A stretch of DNA of 64,000 bases from contig NZ_LKEG01000036.1 of NCBI RefSeq assembly GCF_001645105.1, positions 130,470-194,469 of the forward strand. The letters are read 5' to 3'. Shown in pieces: positions 9,125 through 18,146 of the stretch. The notes under the pieces are model-generated. The model searched no databases, was not told the DNA's origin, and saw nothing but the letters and a program-made list of their open reading frames with translations. Source of the stretch: Pseudomonas marginalis. Lineage in GTDB: Bacteria > Pseudomonadota > Gammaproteobacteria > Pseudomonadales > Pseudomonadaceae. Each line of letters starts with the position of its first letter. The first letter of the stretch is position 1. A program made the translations under genes and the position numbers.

Positions 9125-9603
9125 CCTGCAGCGACCGCTGCCTCAATGGCGGCGATATCGATCTTTTTCATGGTCATCATCGCCTCGAAGGCACGCTTGG
9201 CGGTCGCCGGGTCGGGGTGAGTCACTGCGTCAGTCAGTACGCGTGGGCTGATCTGCCACGACACCCCCCATTTGTCCTTGCACCAGCCGCAGGCGCTTTC
9301 CTGGCCGCCGTTGCCGACGATGGCGTCCCAATAGCGGTCGGTTTCGGCCTGGTCATCGGTGGCCACCTGAAACGAAAACGCCTCGGTATGGGAGAAGATT
9401 GGCCCGCCGTTAAGGCCGATGCAAGGGAGGCCCAGGACGGTGAAGTCCACGGTCAATACGTCGCCCTGTTTGCCGGCCGGAAAATCGCCGGGGGCCAGGT
9501 GGACAGCGTTTACCTGGCTGTCCGGGAATGTCTTGGCATAGAAGGTCGCAGCCTCCAGGGCGGTGCCGTTGTACCAGAGGCAGAGGGTGTTTTTGCGGGT
9601 CAT
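9121..9603 (-). CDS. VOC-family protein (PhnB / 3-demethylubiquinone methyltransferase-like fold)
   Basis: A 160-residue single vicinal-oxygen-chelate protein: LWYNGTALEAATFYAKTFPDSQV, GLPCIGLNGGPIFSHTEAFSFQV, GWCKDKWGVSWQISP. These match the PhnB-like subgroup, whose members are often annotated as 3-demethylubiquinone-9 3-methyltransferase without proof. The start MTRKNTL at 9603 was chosen because upstream residues look non-coding. The exact function is unknown. Confidence 0.8.
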   Translation of the reverse strand: MTRKNTLCLWYNGTALEAATFYAKTFPDSQVNAVHLAPGDFPAGKQGDVLTVDFTVLGLPCIGLNGGPIFSHTEAFSFQVATDDQAETDRYWDAIVGNGGQESACGWCKDKWGVSWQISPRVLTDAVTHPDPATAKRAFEAMMTMKKIDIAAIEAAVAAG

Positions 9604-10016
9604 GATGGGTCTCCACGTGAGAATGGGTGTGTGGAGTTTAGACGGCCAGTTGCGGCACGATAGGAAAGCCACGCGTGAAGGCTCGAATTGCATTCGAGGC
9701 GCTTATCCCAAAATGCCCCCAAACAGGGTTCTATCCAGCCAAGATCGGGGATGTGACAATTCATTCATCACCCGGCGCCAGGAACCAGGCGGGCTTATGG
9801 CACGTTGCTCGCGACAGCCATTCTGATTTGCCAGCCCGCTCTCAACATTGCGTGGGCAATCCTGCGATGAGGCGTGATGACGATCAGCTGGATTTGCTGC
9901 TAGGCCGGAGGTCGTGTTCGGCGCGCTCACCACGCCAGACCGAAAGGCATTTCGTTTTTTGGATGCTATGCCTCTTTACTACGTCTATAACCGTTACTTG
10001 AGTGTTGGAGATCTAC
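9604..10016. other. Gene-free interval
   Basis: About 410 bases between the VOC gene and a small orphan gene. Open frames on both strands have poor, arginine- and serine-rich translations without recognisable motifs. I see no repeat, RNA gene or clear promoter. It marks the left border of the small-gene accessory stretch. Confidence 0.4.
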
Positions 10017-10220
10017 ATGGAAGCCATCGCGCGCGCATTGGTCCTTGCCTGCAAACATATTGACGGCCGGCATCCCTTCGAAAACGATGATGACGTGGCG
10101 GCGCTTGAGGCAATTGCTGCTGAACTGAACGATGCCTCCGATGCGGAAAGGAACTGTTTAGTTGAGGCGGCTAAAAAGCTTGGAGTCGATAGTTGGGCTG
10201 AAGAGATGGGCATTATCTGA
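10017..10220 (+). CDS. Small acidic hypothetical protein
   Basis: A 67-residue, helix-prone acidic protein: MEAIARALVLACKHIDGRHP at the start and AAKKLGVDSWAEEMGII at the end. The start at 10017 has GGAG six bases upstream, better than an in-frame GTG at 10002. I do not recognise the family. Its size, charge and place among other lone small genes would suit an immunity-type protein, but nothing in the sequence shows this. Confidence 0.55.
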   Translation: MEAIARALVLACKHIDGRHPFENDDDVAALEAIAAELNDASDAERNCLVEAAKKLGVDSWAEEMGII

Positions 10221-10305
10221 TACGGCGGATTGGACCTGTATGAACGACAGCAATGGGTCGATTTCTGCCGGTCACCACATGCAGTAAACGGTCAAAAACT
10301 GCCGA

Positions 10306-10524
10306 TTAGTGCAGAAGGAAAAGGCGCAAAATTAGCCGTGAGGCTTTCTCACCATCCGCTTCGTAGAGTGTGTGCAATGAATCTTGATCGTTGAGCCTGT
10401 GTAGTTTGAAGTGATTATAAAAGGCTTGGCCCAACCGCTGTTGCTTGAAGCGTCCTTGGCTCCACAGCCGGATGAACTCGTCATAAGCTGCCCGCTCGAT
10501 CTGCAGCGACATATTGTTTTCCAT
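10306..10524 (-). CDS. Small hypothetical protein
   Basis: A 72-residue protein with a natural-looking composition (LQIERAAYDEFIRLWSQGRF, then QQRLGQAFYNHFKLHRL and DQDSLHTLYEADGEKASRLI). It may start at 10524 (MENN) or 10512 (MSLQ). It is predicted soluble and helical. No family is recognised; small proteins of this kind are common orphans in Pseudomonas accessory DNA. Confidence 0.55.
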   Translation of the reverse strand: MENNMSLQIERAAYDEFIRLWSQGRFKQQRLGQAFYNHFKLHRLNDQDSLHTLYEADGEKASRLILRLFLLH

Positions 10525-10683
10525 CTAAAGGCAGCCGTCATTAAAGGGATTCAGCTTACGAGCCGGTCATGAATCTCTCAACTCCGTTCGCTGCGAACCG
10601 GAGACGCTTTAGGCCTGTAGCGCTCGGTCGACTGATTAGATTGGGAAGGTTACGCTGGGGTCTTTGCATGCATGGAAGAGCGT

Positions 10684-11085
10684 ATGACAGAGGTGTATCA
10701 AGGAAGCTGTTTATGTGCGGCCGTCAGTTATGAGCTGTCCACCACACCCAAAGCGGTGAGTCATTGTCATTGCAGCCAGTGTCGCAAAGGTCATGGAGCC
10801 GCATTTGCTTCGTACGGCAGCGTTCCGCGTAGCGCGCTGCAAATACTTAGCGGCGCTATGCATATCAAAACCTATGCTTCTTCAGAGACGGTATCACGCG
10901 AGTTCTGCGCGCAGTGCGGTTCGGCCTTGTTCTGGTCACGATCTCAAGGTGAGTTTGCCAACTGGGTTTCAATAGCGCTGGGCACGCTCGATACGCCCTT
11001 TTTACCTCGAAAGCAGAAACATGTTCATCTCGACGCCGCAGCGCACTGGCACAGTTCATCCAACCCATGCCCTCCAAACGACTGA
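10684..11085 (+). CDS. GFA-family (glutathione-dependent formaldehyde-activating type) zinc protein
   Basis: A 133-residue protein with the full set of GFA cysteines: GSCLCAAVSY near the start, HCHCSQCRKGHG in the middle and EFCAQCGSALFW later. Together they make the two zinc sites of the fold. The family name comes from glutathione-dependent formaldehyde activation, but most members have no proven reaction. The start at 10684 has GGAAGAG upstream; an in-frame ATG lies four codons earlier. It stands alone. Confidence 0.85.
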   Translation: MTEVYQGSCLCAAVSYELSTTPKAVSHCHCSQCRKGHGAAFASYGSVPRSALQILSGAMHIKTYASSETVSREFCAQCGSALFWSRSQGEFANWVSIALGTLDTPFLPRKQKHVHLDAAAHWHSSSNPCPPND

Positions 11086-11187
11086 AGTCTCCCGGGCGAA
11101 AGCTGCCTCGCTTTTGTTGACGGAGATAGGCATTGGCGTAAAATCGCCACCCCAAAAAATCAGCTTGCATAGCCAGAAGGAGCTCCG

Positions 11188-11727
11188 ATGCAACGGGTGA
11201 TGATTGTTGGTCAACCTGGGTCTGGCAAAAGCACTTTGGCGCGTAAGCTTGGCCAGCGTACGGGGTTGCCGGTCGTTCATATCGACACTATCCACTGGCA
11301 ACCAGGGTGGATCGAGCGAAGCCGGGATGAGAAGACGCGGCTTTGTCTCGACGTCGAGGCCCGTGATTGTTGGATATTCGAAGGTGGCCATTCAGTCACT
11401 TGGGACAACCGGATGGCCCGTGCAGATCTTCTAATATGGATTGATCGTTCGGCGACGCTTCGATTCTTGCGCGTACTGCGCAGAACACTGCTCCAACGTG
11501 GTAAGTCTCGGCCTGACTTGCCGGAGAACTGCCCCGAACGGCTGGCGAACCTGCCGGAGTTTTTTAGATTCATGTGGCGGACGAAAAAATCAGCGCGAGC
11601 GAAGATGCAACAACTCTTGGCAACAGCGCCATCAGCTTGCAGCGTGGTTCATCTGCGTTCTAATCGAGATACCAGGATTTTTCTCGCGAACATTGGAAAA
11701 ACGACTGGCCAAGCTCCGCAAGATTGA
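11188..11727 (+). CDS. P-loop kinase-like protein (FlaR / DNA topology modulation family)
   Basis: A 179-residue protein with a Walker A GQPGSGKST at residues 8-16 and the family signature VHIDTIHWQPGW. EGGHSVTW and DLLIWIDRSATLRFLRVLRRT follow, and the arginine-rich lid resembles adenylate-kinase-like enzymes. The start has AAGGAG seven bases upstream. The family is annotated as DNA topology modulation protein FlaR from old work, but the fold predicts a small-molecule or nucleotide kinase. Confidence 0.8.
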   Translation: MQRVMIVGQPGSGKSTLARKLGQRTGLPVVHIDTIHWQPGWIERSRDEKTRLCLDVEARDCWIFEGGHSVTWDNRMARADLLIWIDRSATLRFLRVLRRTLLQRGKSRPDLPENCPERLANLPEFFRFMWRTKKSARAKMQQLLATAPSACSVVHLRSNRDTRIFLANIGKTTGQAPQD

Positions 11728-11903
11728 TCGACGGTTGACTGCTTCACCAAGGAAACTGTCGGTTGCGAGCGGTGGCTCTTGGGGGATAGCTGCCTGTCAC
11801 CTCCGACTGCGATCGGCCATGAGCGGCCTTTCACCTGTCCACAGAAAGACACTCAACTTACCCAGCTGTAGAGACAAAATTGAAAAGGACACAGACTTAA
11901 AAA

Positions 11904-12146
11904 CTACTTAAACCTATCTGGAATGTACTCTTGCCTTTCAACTAATTTTAGCGCATTCAACATATCTTCCAAGAAGTGAGTTAGCTCCTCTTTAGATTCG
12001 CAAACTGTTAGAGAAGCTATTTCCGAATCGCAAAGGCGCTCTTTGATAATACGCATGCAATCTGCATAAATCATTAGCTCCCCTTCAGATAGGCGCAAAT
12101 CAAACAACGTTACACTGGCAATGCACTCTTTTTTTAGAATATCCAT
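11904..12146 (-). CDS. Small hypothetical protein, AT-rich gene
   Basis: An 80-residue protein (MDILKKECIASVTLFDLRLS at the start, HFLEDMLNALKLVERQEYIP near the end). The coding sequence is clearly more AT-rich than the flanking genes and uses codons unusual for this genome (many TTA, AAA, ATA), a sign of transfer. It is helix-rich and acidic. No family is recognised; an orphan immunity protein is one possibility. Confidence 0.6.
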   Translation of the reverse strand: MDILKKECIASVTLFDLRLSEGELMIYADCMRIIKERLCDSEIASLTVCESKEELTHFLEDMLNALKLVERQEYIPDRFK

Positions 12147-12263
12147 TACTCACCCTTTAACATAGTCAGAAAAATCTAGATTGAAATGACTTAAGCTCGT
12201 GTGAATCGCCCCTGATTTTCTAGAGGCATCCGAGTGGTTCCTTCTGGGCCGACAGCTCCCTGG

Positions 12264-12710
12264 TCAGGCATTGACCAACTCCATGATGTGGGTGGCATGT
12301 ACATCTTCTGTTCGAATGAAGCCGCAGCGCAGGTAAAACGCGTCGCCTCCAGAAGTATCGGTGGAAAGACGCACCTTCTGAAAGTGAAGAGCGGCGTGTG
12401 CAACCAACGCGTTTACCAGCGCCTGACCGACGTGTTGATGCCGTGCCGCAGGTGCGACGTACACTCGCCGCAGCCGTGCGGTATCGGGCTTGTTATAGGG
12501 ATCAACTGATAGCCCTCCGATTCCTATCACTTGCTGGTTCGAATACGCTGCCATGAGACATTCACCGGGTGCGTTGAAGCGATTCGTTCCAGAATGCCAC
12601 TCCGAAATCAGGCGCGTTAGAAACCTGAAACCTTCTGCAACGGCCTCTGTCTCCAAAGTAAGAACTTCCGCCGGCAGGTGCGTAATCTGTTGAATCTCGA
12701 TTGGTTTCAT
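12264..12710 (-). CDS. GNAT-family N-acetyltransferase
   Basis: A 148-residue GNAT protein. The core runs IGIGGLSVDPYNKPDTARLRRVYVAPAARHQHVGQALVNAL. The acetyl-CoA pyrophosphate loop is a Q/R-x-x-G-x-A variant (RHQHVGQAL), and the final motif B is STDTSGGDAFYLRCGF. It should transfer an acetyl group from acetyl-CoA; the acceptor cannot be told. It is a single gene in the accessory stretch. Confidence 0.85.
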   Translation of the reverse strand: MKPIEIQQITHLPAEVLTLETEAVAEGFRFLTRLISEWHSGTNRFNAPGECLMAAYSNQQVIGIGGLSVDPYNKPDTARLRRVYVAPAARHQHVGQALVNALVAHAALHFQKVRLSTDTSGGDAFYLRCGFIRTEDVHATHIMELVNA

Positions 12711-12845
12711 TCATCGTCCCTGATTCGGTATGAATCCTTTTGGCTGATCAAGGATGCATCGGGCGCATGCTATGAGCGATGTAAGTGGCAGCGCAGCTAC
12801 CGACCTTTCGCTGACCTTCAGAATCAGACGATTTTGGCTTAAAGA

Positions 12846-13259
12846 TTACTCGCTAAAAGGCTGCGCTCCGGCGCGCTTGTACTGTTCGTTCCACCAGACG
12901 ACAAGTTCGGCATGTTGTTCATGAGTGATCCACGCCACGTTCGTTTTGTCTGTTGGATCGCCCCCGCAAACCAACGGCTTAACATGCCACTTGATCTTCC
13001 CTGCGAACTGCTCGTCAGGCTCCAGCGAAATCGGCTGGGGCAGCGCAAACGGCGCAACACAGGACGCGTCGAGCGGCAAAGTTGGTACCGTAAACATTAC
13101 TCCGCAAGCGTTGATGACGATAAAGTCGTCCCAACTTTTTAGGCCCAGTAGCGTGTAACCCGGCAGGTAATGATCAAATCGGTAGGCTTTCATCGCAGCC
13201 AAGCTTTCATCCTGCGTGAGGACGATGAGGTAATCGTCGTTTTGCCAACCTTCGTTCAT
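12846..13259 (-). CDS. SUKH (SMI1/KNR4)-like protein, possible immunity protein
   Basis: About 137 residues. The segment FDHYLPGYTLLGLKSWDDFI followed by VINACGVMFTVPTLPLDASC has the pattern of the SUKH fold (hydrophobic strand, LPG, glycine, strand with a late aromatic/proline). A C-terminal KPLVCGGDPTDKTNVAWITH with WWNEQY follows. Many SUKH proteins protect against contact-dependent toxins. No toxin gene is adjacent, so it would be an orphan. ATG at 13259 has GGAAGTGGG upstream; an in-frame GTG lies at 13274. The fold assignment is by eye only. Confidence 0.5.
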   Translation of the reverse strand: MNEGWQNDDYLIVLTQDESLAAMKAYRFDHYLPGYTLLGLKSWDDFIVINACGVMFTVPTLPLDASCVAPFALPQPISLEPDEQFAGKIKWHVKPLVCGGDPTDKTNVAWITHEQHAELVVWWNEQYKRAGAQPFSE

Positions 13260-13295
13260 AAAATAATGACCCACTTCCAGTCGCTGCTAGGCGTC

Positions 13296-13715
13296 TTATC
13301 TGAGCGTAAAAACCAGAACCGCCAAATTTCCCACTATACCGAGGACCACCCACGCAAACGCTACCAGTGCCTTGAAGACCTTCCGCGAGGGGCTGAAAAC
13401 AACGCTAAGCAATGCCCCGATGAGGATGCCTGGAAAGCTGAATAAGTAGAAAAGCCACCCCATGGAGTCTGTGACCCAGAGGTGGAAAAGGAACAAGTAC
13501 AGCCCCATGGCAGTCGCCATTCCTCCCAGCGATTCTCGTGACGCTTTGCACAACAACGCGATGCAAAGCACTGCCACTTGCGGTAACCAGGTGCATGCAA
13601 AGTTCTCCAGGAAGAAGGGGCCTTTTCCCGTGGTGTAGACGGCAACGGCAAGGCCCAATCCGACGCCGATGGTTGCCAGCGGAATACGACTGAACTGTGG
13701 AGGGTTATTTTCCAT
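13296..13715 (-). CDS. Small membrane protein, unknown
   Basis: A 139-residue protein with about four hydrophobic spans: ATIGVGLGLAVAVYTTG, WLPQVAVLCIALLC, GLYLFLFHLWV into WLFYLFSFPGILIGALLSVV, and ALVAFAWVVLGIVGNLAVLVF. The start MENNPPQFSRI at 13715 was preferred to long upstream in-frame extensions, whose residues look untranslated. The family is not recognised; it likely sits in the inner membrane. Confidence 0.6.
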   Translation of the reverse strand: MENNPPQFSRIPLATIGVGLGLAVAVYTTGKGPFFLENFACTWLPQVAVLCIALLCKASRESLGGMATAMGLYLFLFHLWVTDSMGWLFYLFSFPGILIGALLSVVFSPSRKVFKALVAFAWVVLGIVGNLAVLVFTLR

Positions 13716-13929
13716 CGATCTCATTCCTTGTGACCTTTTTGATGCAGGTGGTTCGTGAAAGTCCGCAGCCTTTTTACAGTGAAATCCCGCCAAATCAAGC
13801 GACATTCGAAATGCCAGTTTTTTACCCAAACAGCCGGTCGCGGCAGCTTGAATAAAGCAGCAAGAATCGGATAGTAAGCACTGTACGAATTCCAGTCTGA
13901 TAGCACGCCAAACCAATAGGAGTTCGACG

Positions 13930-14397
13930 ATGGTGTTTCGTATAACTGGCCTTTCCCCGGAGCCATTTCAGTCACTGTTTGGATTGCCCGACCAAGAGCT
14001 TGCGTCTCTCGGGATAAAGCGTTACATCGTCGACAGCAACCCAGGCTTTCCCGACCGTATCGAAATGAAGGATGCGGAGCTAGGTCAGAGTGTGCTTTTA
14101 CTCAACCATGTCTGTCAGCCAGCCAAGACGCCATACCGTGCCTCACACGCGATCTTCATACGGGAGTGGGCCACGCACGCTTATGACGCAGTCGATCAGG
14201 TACCCGAGTCTATGCGAATCCGCCTGCTATCACTTCGCGCTTTCACTGATGATGGGATGATGCTCGACGCCGACGTCGCTGATGGACTAGCAATAGAACC
14301 TGTCGTTACCCGGATGTTTGCCAATCCAGAGGTTAGTTACATTCACGTTCACAATGCCAAGCAGGGTTGCTACTCCGGGCGAATAGATCGGGCTTAG
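13930..14397 (+). CDS. DUF1203 family protein
   Basis: A 155-residue protein matching the DUF1203 layout: an N-terminal FRITGLSPEPFQSLFGLPDQ, then GFPDRIEMKDAELGQSVLLLNH, then a C-terminal YIHVHNAKQGCYSGRIDR. The family is small and cytosolic and has no known biochemical role. It starts with ATG at 13930 and is a lone gene. Confidence 0.8.
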   Translation: MVFRITGLSPEPFQSLFGLPDQELASLGIKRYIVDSNPGFPDRIEMKDAELGQSVLLLNHVCQPAKTPYRASHAIFIREWATHAYDAVDQVPESMRIRLLSLRAFTDDGMMLDADVADGLAIEPVVTRMFANPEVSYIHVHNAKQGCYSGRIDRA

Positions 14398-14584
14398 TTA
14401 CCGCAGGTCTTTGTGGTTCGTTTTCAATTTTGCTGGTCACTCGCTGGGCGGTATTGGCCGTTAGTGGCCCGTCACGAATGGCAGCTAATGGGTGTGAACT
14501 TGATCTTTAAACGCAATAGAAGGTCTAGATCGGCCCGACGGCCTATCCGCGACCATTCCTGCGACAGTCGTTCCCGCATGAAGC

Positions 14585-14911
14585 CTACGTGGTGAGGTAG
14601 GACGTCACAATGTCTTCAAGCATGCCCACCAGTTCAGGATCCATGTAGCGGTAATCATCGGGAATATCGAGAGAGTGGAGCCGTTTGTGTTCAAGAAGGC
14701 GGGCGTATTCAGCCTGAAGACGATTAAGGTGTTTGCGTTCCATGACAAAGATCACATCAGCCCAGCGAATATCCGCTGGGCTGATAGGTTTACGTGCATT
14801 TGGACGGGTTCCTGCTGAACGGGCATTAAAGCCTGGACGACGGCGCCAGATCGCTTCCGCAGTAGGACTACGCCATTGGTTACGGCTACAGACGAACAGG
14901 AGATTAGTCAC
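14585..14911 (-). CDS. Short low-molecular-weight protein tyrosine phosphatase-like protein
   Basis: About 108 residues, beginning at a GTG (VTNLLFVCSRNQWRSPTAEA). The C-x5-R-S loop CSRNQWRS of the low-molecular-weight phosphatase/arsenate-reductase fold is intact. IRWADVIFVMERKH follows, and a late DIPDDYRYMDPEL supplies a candidate general-acid Asp. It is shorter than classical Wzb/LMW-PTP enzymes (~150 residues), as is typical of this subfamily. An in-frame ATG at 15010 would add 33 low-complexity residues and is less likely. Confidence 0.75.
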   Translation of the reverse strand: MTNLLFVCSRNQWRSPTAEAIWRRRPGFNARSAGTRPNARKPISPADIRWADVIFVMERKHLNRLQAEYARLLEHKRLHSLDIPDDYRYMDPELVGMLEDIVTSYLTT

Positions 14912-15305
14912 TCTTGATTCAGTAGTTGGCGGGTTGTGCGGATGGGATAGCTCATCCCGAGTGGGTGTGCTCTGTACAGTTTGGCTGCACGAATGCACAT
15001 CAGTTTCCAATTCTTTTCTGTCTTGAATCCAGCGGACGAACCGTATTGTCGCCTCTGCATTTACGGGCGTGCATACGTCTCCAGACGTGGGTTCTTTTCA
15101 TCGTTATATCCTCGTGAGTACCGGGTTCAGCAGCCGCAGCAATACGAGTTGGAAATATAGTAAACGTGAATCGATGCAGGGGCTAGATAGGTTGAGCGCT
15201 TGATACTAGCAGCAGCTAATGACTGTAGGCGGTCTAGCTGTCACTCTCTCATCGTTAGCGGTACTCGGCGAATGGCAGGCCAGTTCAGGACAACGGTGAA
15301 ACTGG
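14912..15305. other. Gene-free interval
   Basis: About 390 bases with no frame that reads like protein, no repeat and no RNA gene that I can recognise. Confidence 0.4.
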
Positions 15306-15578
15306 CTAGGAAAGCGTTACTCCGCCGTTTACAGTTTCTTGAATGACCCCATTCACCTTACGACCCAATAAAGTCAGCACTTCAAAAATATTGGGGTCGG
15401 ACGGATCAACTGCCATGCCCAACGTGGATACAGTTATCGAAACCCCATCACTGATCACTTGATCGGGAGCCGTTGTCTGAATAGCCAGTCTGGCGTCGCA
15501 CTCCATAATTTTTCGGGCGATTTCAGATGCTGAGTCAAGATTCTCCCACTCGATCATTTCTCGAATTTCATCAGGCAC
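15306..15578 (-). CDS. Hypothetical protein, possibly N-terminally truncated
   Basis: 90 residues from a GTG at 15578 (PDEIREMIEWENLDSASEIA, later DPSDPNIFEVLTLLGRKV). The frame stays open and protein-like for a few codons upstream (SDPDWV before PDEIRE), reaching a TGA without a good start or ribosome-binding site. This may therefore be the C-terminal part of a once longer gene. The family is not recognised. Confidence 0.4.
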   Translation of the reverse strand: MPDEIREMIEWENLDSASEIARKIMECDARLAIQTTAPDQVISDGVSITVSTLGMAVDPSDPNIFEVLTLLGRKVNGVIQETVNGGVTLS

Positions 15579-15788
15579 CCAGTCAGGATCACTTAATCAG
15601 CATGTAAATAATCTACGTAGCGGCGTCGCTGAACCCTCTATCTGCTGGGCGGTATGCTACTTATTACATGGTCGAGAAGCTATACATATCGTTCTGATGG
15701 ATTGGGTTGCGGTGATCTGTAAAAATAATTCTGAGCGTGAATAAAATCGAGCGCTCCTTACTCCGCAAACGCAATATCAATAAGCTCA

Positions 15789-17441
15789 TCAAACCGTAAA
15801 TTTACCTATTTGCCGCTGTAGCACGGCTCCGAGTTCTGCCAATTCATTACTTGAGCTGGCAGTTTTCTCGCACGACAAAGCTGAATCATCCGCAATATTA
15901 CGAACTGAAGTAACACTGCGGTTAATTTCTTCTGCCACACAACTTTGTTCCTCACCGGCGGTTGCGATTTGCCTGACCATTTGCTGGATGCTGTCAATCA
16001 TCCCCACGATGGTTTCAACCGAACTCCCGGTGTTTGAAACTTGTATGACGGTTTCATCAGTCAAACCGCGACAGACTTCCATCATCCCAGCTGCTTCTTC
16101 GGCTATTTTTTGCAGATTGGCGGTCAGAGCGCCAATTTCCAGGGTTGCGCCCTGAGTCCGTTTGGCAAGCGTTCTCACCTCATCTGCTACCACCGCAAAC
16201 CCTCGACCCGCATCGCCCGCCCTCGCAGCTTCGATGGCCGCATTCAGCGCCAATAAGTTGGTTTGATCTGCGACTGACGTTATAACTTGCAATACCCCAC
16301 CTATATTTAGGCTCTCTATTTTGAGTTGTGCCATAGCGGCTGCAGATTTTGACACCTCAGAGGCCAGACGTTTGATTTGGGCTATTGCGTCTTTTGCCAT
16401 GGTGCCGCCGGTCTGCGCTTGAAGGTTAGCGTTGTGTGCCGCATGGGCTGCTTCTTCGGAGTTGCGCGCAACTTCAAGGGTGGTTGCTACCATTTCGTGG
16501 ATCGCGGTGGCGACTTGGTCGATTTCAATTCTCTGATTTCCTACGCCGATGCGGGTCTGCTCTGTCGCAGCGGAAAGGTCAACGGCGGCATCAGAAATGA
16601 CGGCCGATGACGTATTAACTTGACTAATAAGCAGGCTCAGGCGTGCCTGCATTTCACCTAAGGACGACAGCACACTACCGGCCACTGACATTTTCGCTTC
16701 AAGAATCGGGCGCAAGTCACCACTGGCGACGCGCTGAGCGATGGTGGACAAGACAGTCGGCTCTGCACCAAGAGCACGTGATAAACCACGAACTATCAGA
16801 GTGGTCAGTACGACCCCTATGGTAATTGCCAGTGCGCAGAAGAACATCAGAAAGTTACGAGTGTTTTTATATTCGTTCTGCGAGTCACTAATACTAGTCT
16901 GCGCAAGACTTGAGTTAAAGCTCTTGTAATTCATAACGCTGGTTACTAGTTTCTTTAGAAGTGGCAAGCATTCACTGTTCATCATATCAATGGCCGCTTT
17001 ATCATCGCCACTCATGGCTAACCGCGTAATCTCTAAAGCGACAGGGCCATAAATTTTCTCAATTTTCTCGATCTCAGCCACTAAACTCCGGGCGTTGTTA
17101 CCCTCGGCGGATGGAGGCAGCACATTGACGCCCGCTACAAGTTCCGACAAAAGCTTTTTAACTTTTTGATGTTCGGTATTTATGGCGTCCGCTTCAGCTT
17201 GTCGGTCAACTGCAGAGGTGACCAGTACAAGGTTGCGTGCTGAAATAGCACGTTGCTGCGCAGCGAGCAACAAATCGTTCATCAGACCCATGCGCTTATC
17301 CAAACCATCAACATAACTTGAGAAGCGTAGATTTGATTCATTTAAACTAATGACAGAAAATGCAGAGATCATAAACGTAATCACTACCATCAAGCCAAAG
17401 CCCAACAGCAATCTTGTCCGCACCGACCATGAATTTAACAT
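15789..17441 (-). CDS. Methyl-accepting chemotaxis protein, four-helix-bundle sensor type
   Basis: A 550-residue receptor. TM1 covers about residues 10-32 ([20 protein letters not shown]) and is followed by an all-helical periplasmic domain of ~155 residues. TM2 lies near residues 195-215 ([17 protein letters not shown]). A HAMP region and the signalling hairpin with the invariant tip [20 protein letters not shown] come next. The sensor has the size and helical make-up of 4HB_MCP domains; the ligand is unknown. GGAG lies upstream of ATG 17441. The gene is somewhat less GC-rich than core genes here, and there is no CheR-tethering pentapeptide at the C-terminus (ends GKFTV). Confidence 0.88.
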   Translation of the reverse strand: MLNSWSVRTRLLLGFGLMVVITFMISAFSVISLNESNLRFSSYVDGLDKRMGLMNDLLLAAQQRAISARNLVLVTSAVDRQAEADAINTEHQKVKKLLSELVAGVNVLPPSAEGNNARSLVAEIEKIEKIYGPVALEITRLAMSGDDKAAIDMMNSECLPLLKKLVTSVMNYKSFNSSLAQTSISDSQNEYKNTRNFLMFFCALAITIGVVLTTLIVRGLSRALGAEPTVLSTIAQRVASGDLRPILEAKMSVAGSVLSSLGEMQARLSLLISQVNTSSAVISDAAVDLSAATEQTRIGVGNQRIEIDQVATAIHEMVATTLEVARNSEEAAHAAHNANLQAQTGGTMAKDAIAQIKRLASEVSKSAAAMAQLKIESLNIGGVLQVITSVADQTNLLALNAAIEAARAGDAGRGFAVVADEVRTLAKRTQGATLEIGALTANLQKIAEEAAGMMEVCRGLTDETVIQVSNTGSSVETIVGMIDSIQQMVRQIATAGEEQSCVAEEINRSVTSVRNIADDSALSCEKTASSSNELAELGAVLQRQIGKFTV

Positions 17442-17738
17442 GCTAACTCTCCAAGAGATTTTTATTATTCTTACGGCGCAGCCAAGAATCTGGCGCATTG
17501 GCACTATGGGCCGCTGGATGGCAATAGTTCAAGTGTTAAGTGGCGTTGTGATACTAAAGTGCTAAATTGCAACTCTAGCAGCCCAATCGAATTGCCTGCA
17601 CTGTCTGTGCATATCTATTTGAGTGGTTTTTTATTTCTGGCTGGATATTTACTCCAACGCCATACTCAAAACAAAAAGCACTCTATACTCAACTCAATTT
17701 AATTTTATCGAGCCCTATAATGAGCTCTATGCTCAAGT

Positions 17739-17981
17739 TCATGACAGACCGCTTTTGGCCGAAAGCAGTCCATCAGAAAAACTTATATTGATCATCATCG
17801 GGCTTGCCCGCCACAACTGAAACGCCAGATAAAACAGATACGCTGCCCCCAAGATCTTGATGCCGTAGAACAACAAATCCGACACCTGCAACACCACCGA
17901 AAAAACAGCCGAGGCGAGGGCGATCATGCCGGCGAACGCCAGCAGACGGCCGACACCGGCCAGGTAGGAAGGGTGGTCCAT
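17739..17981 (-). pseudogene. LysE/RhtB-type exporter fragment
   Basis: About 55 residues (RLLAFAGMIALASAVFSVVL, then LLFYGIKILGAAYLFYLAFQ and LWRA) match the second and third membrane spans of LysE-family amino-acid exporters. The family is ~205 residues long; here the first ~40 and the last ~110 residues are missing. After LWRASP the frame drifts into unrelated sequence and stops. It is a decayed remnant. Confidence 0.65.
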
Positions 17982-18146
17982 GGCGGCTCCGGGTTTGCGC
18001 AGGCGGGAATCAGTGAGGATATCTAACCGAAAAGTCTCGGGGCCTTGATTCCCGTGTGTCGATGAAGAAAACTGCGCCTCTGATTCGAGTTCGAACCTGC
18101 GACCTGAATCGCTGGCGCGGGTTTACTTTTGAGTATGGAGTCGACG

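Noticed and set aside
9675..10001. 108-codon frame on the + strand
   Set aside because: Low-complexity residues, no family pattern, no good ribosome-binding site; treated as non-coding.
11790..11835. CTGCCTGTCACC...CGATCGGCC stretch similar to pieces near 14440-14550
   Set aside because: Looks like a degenerate dispersed repeat, but the copies are too diverged to define by eye.
15727..15791. Minus-strand frame reading [11 protein letters not shown] at the MCP 3' end
   Set aside because: A few residues only and overlapping the MCP end; too short to call a gene remnant.
18065..18110. TTCGAACC-like T-arm sequence resembling a tRNA 3' end
   Set aside because: Only the T-loop-like piece is present, with no acceptor stem, anticodon arm or CCA; probably chance or a very old attachment remnant.
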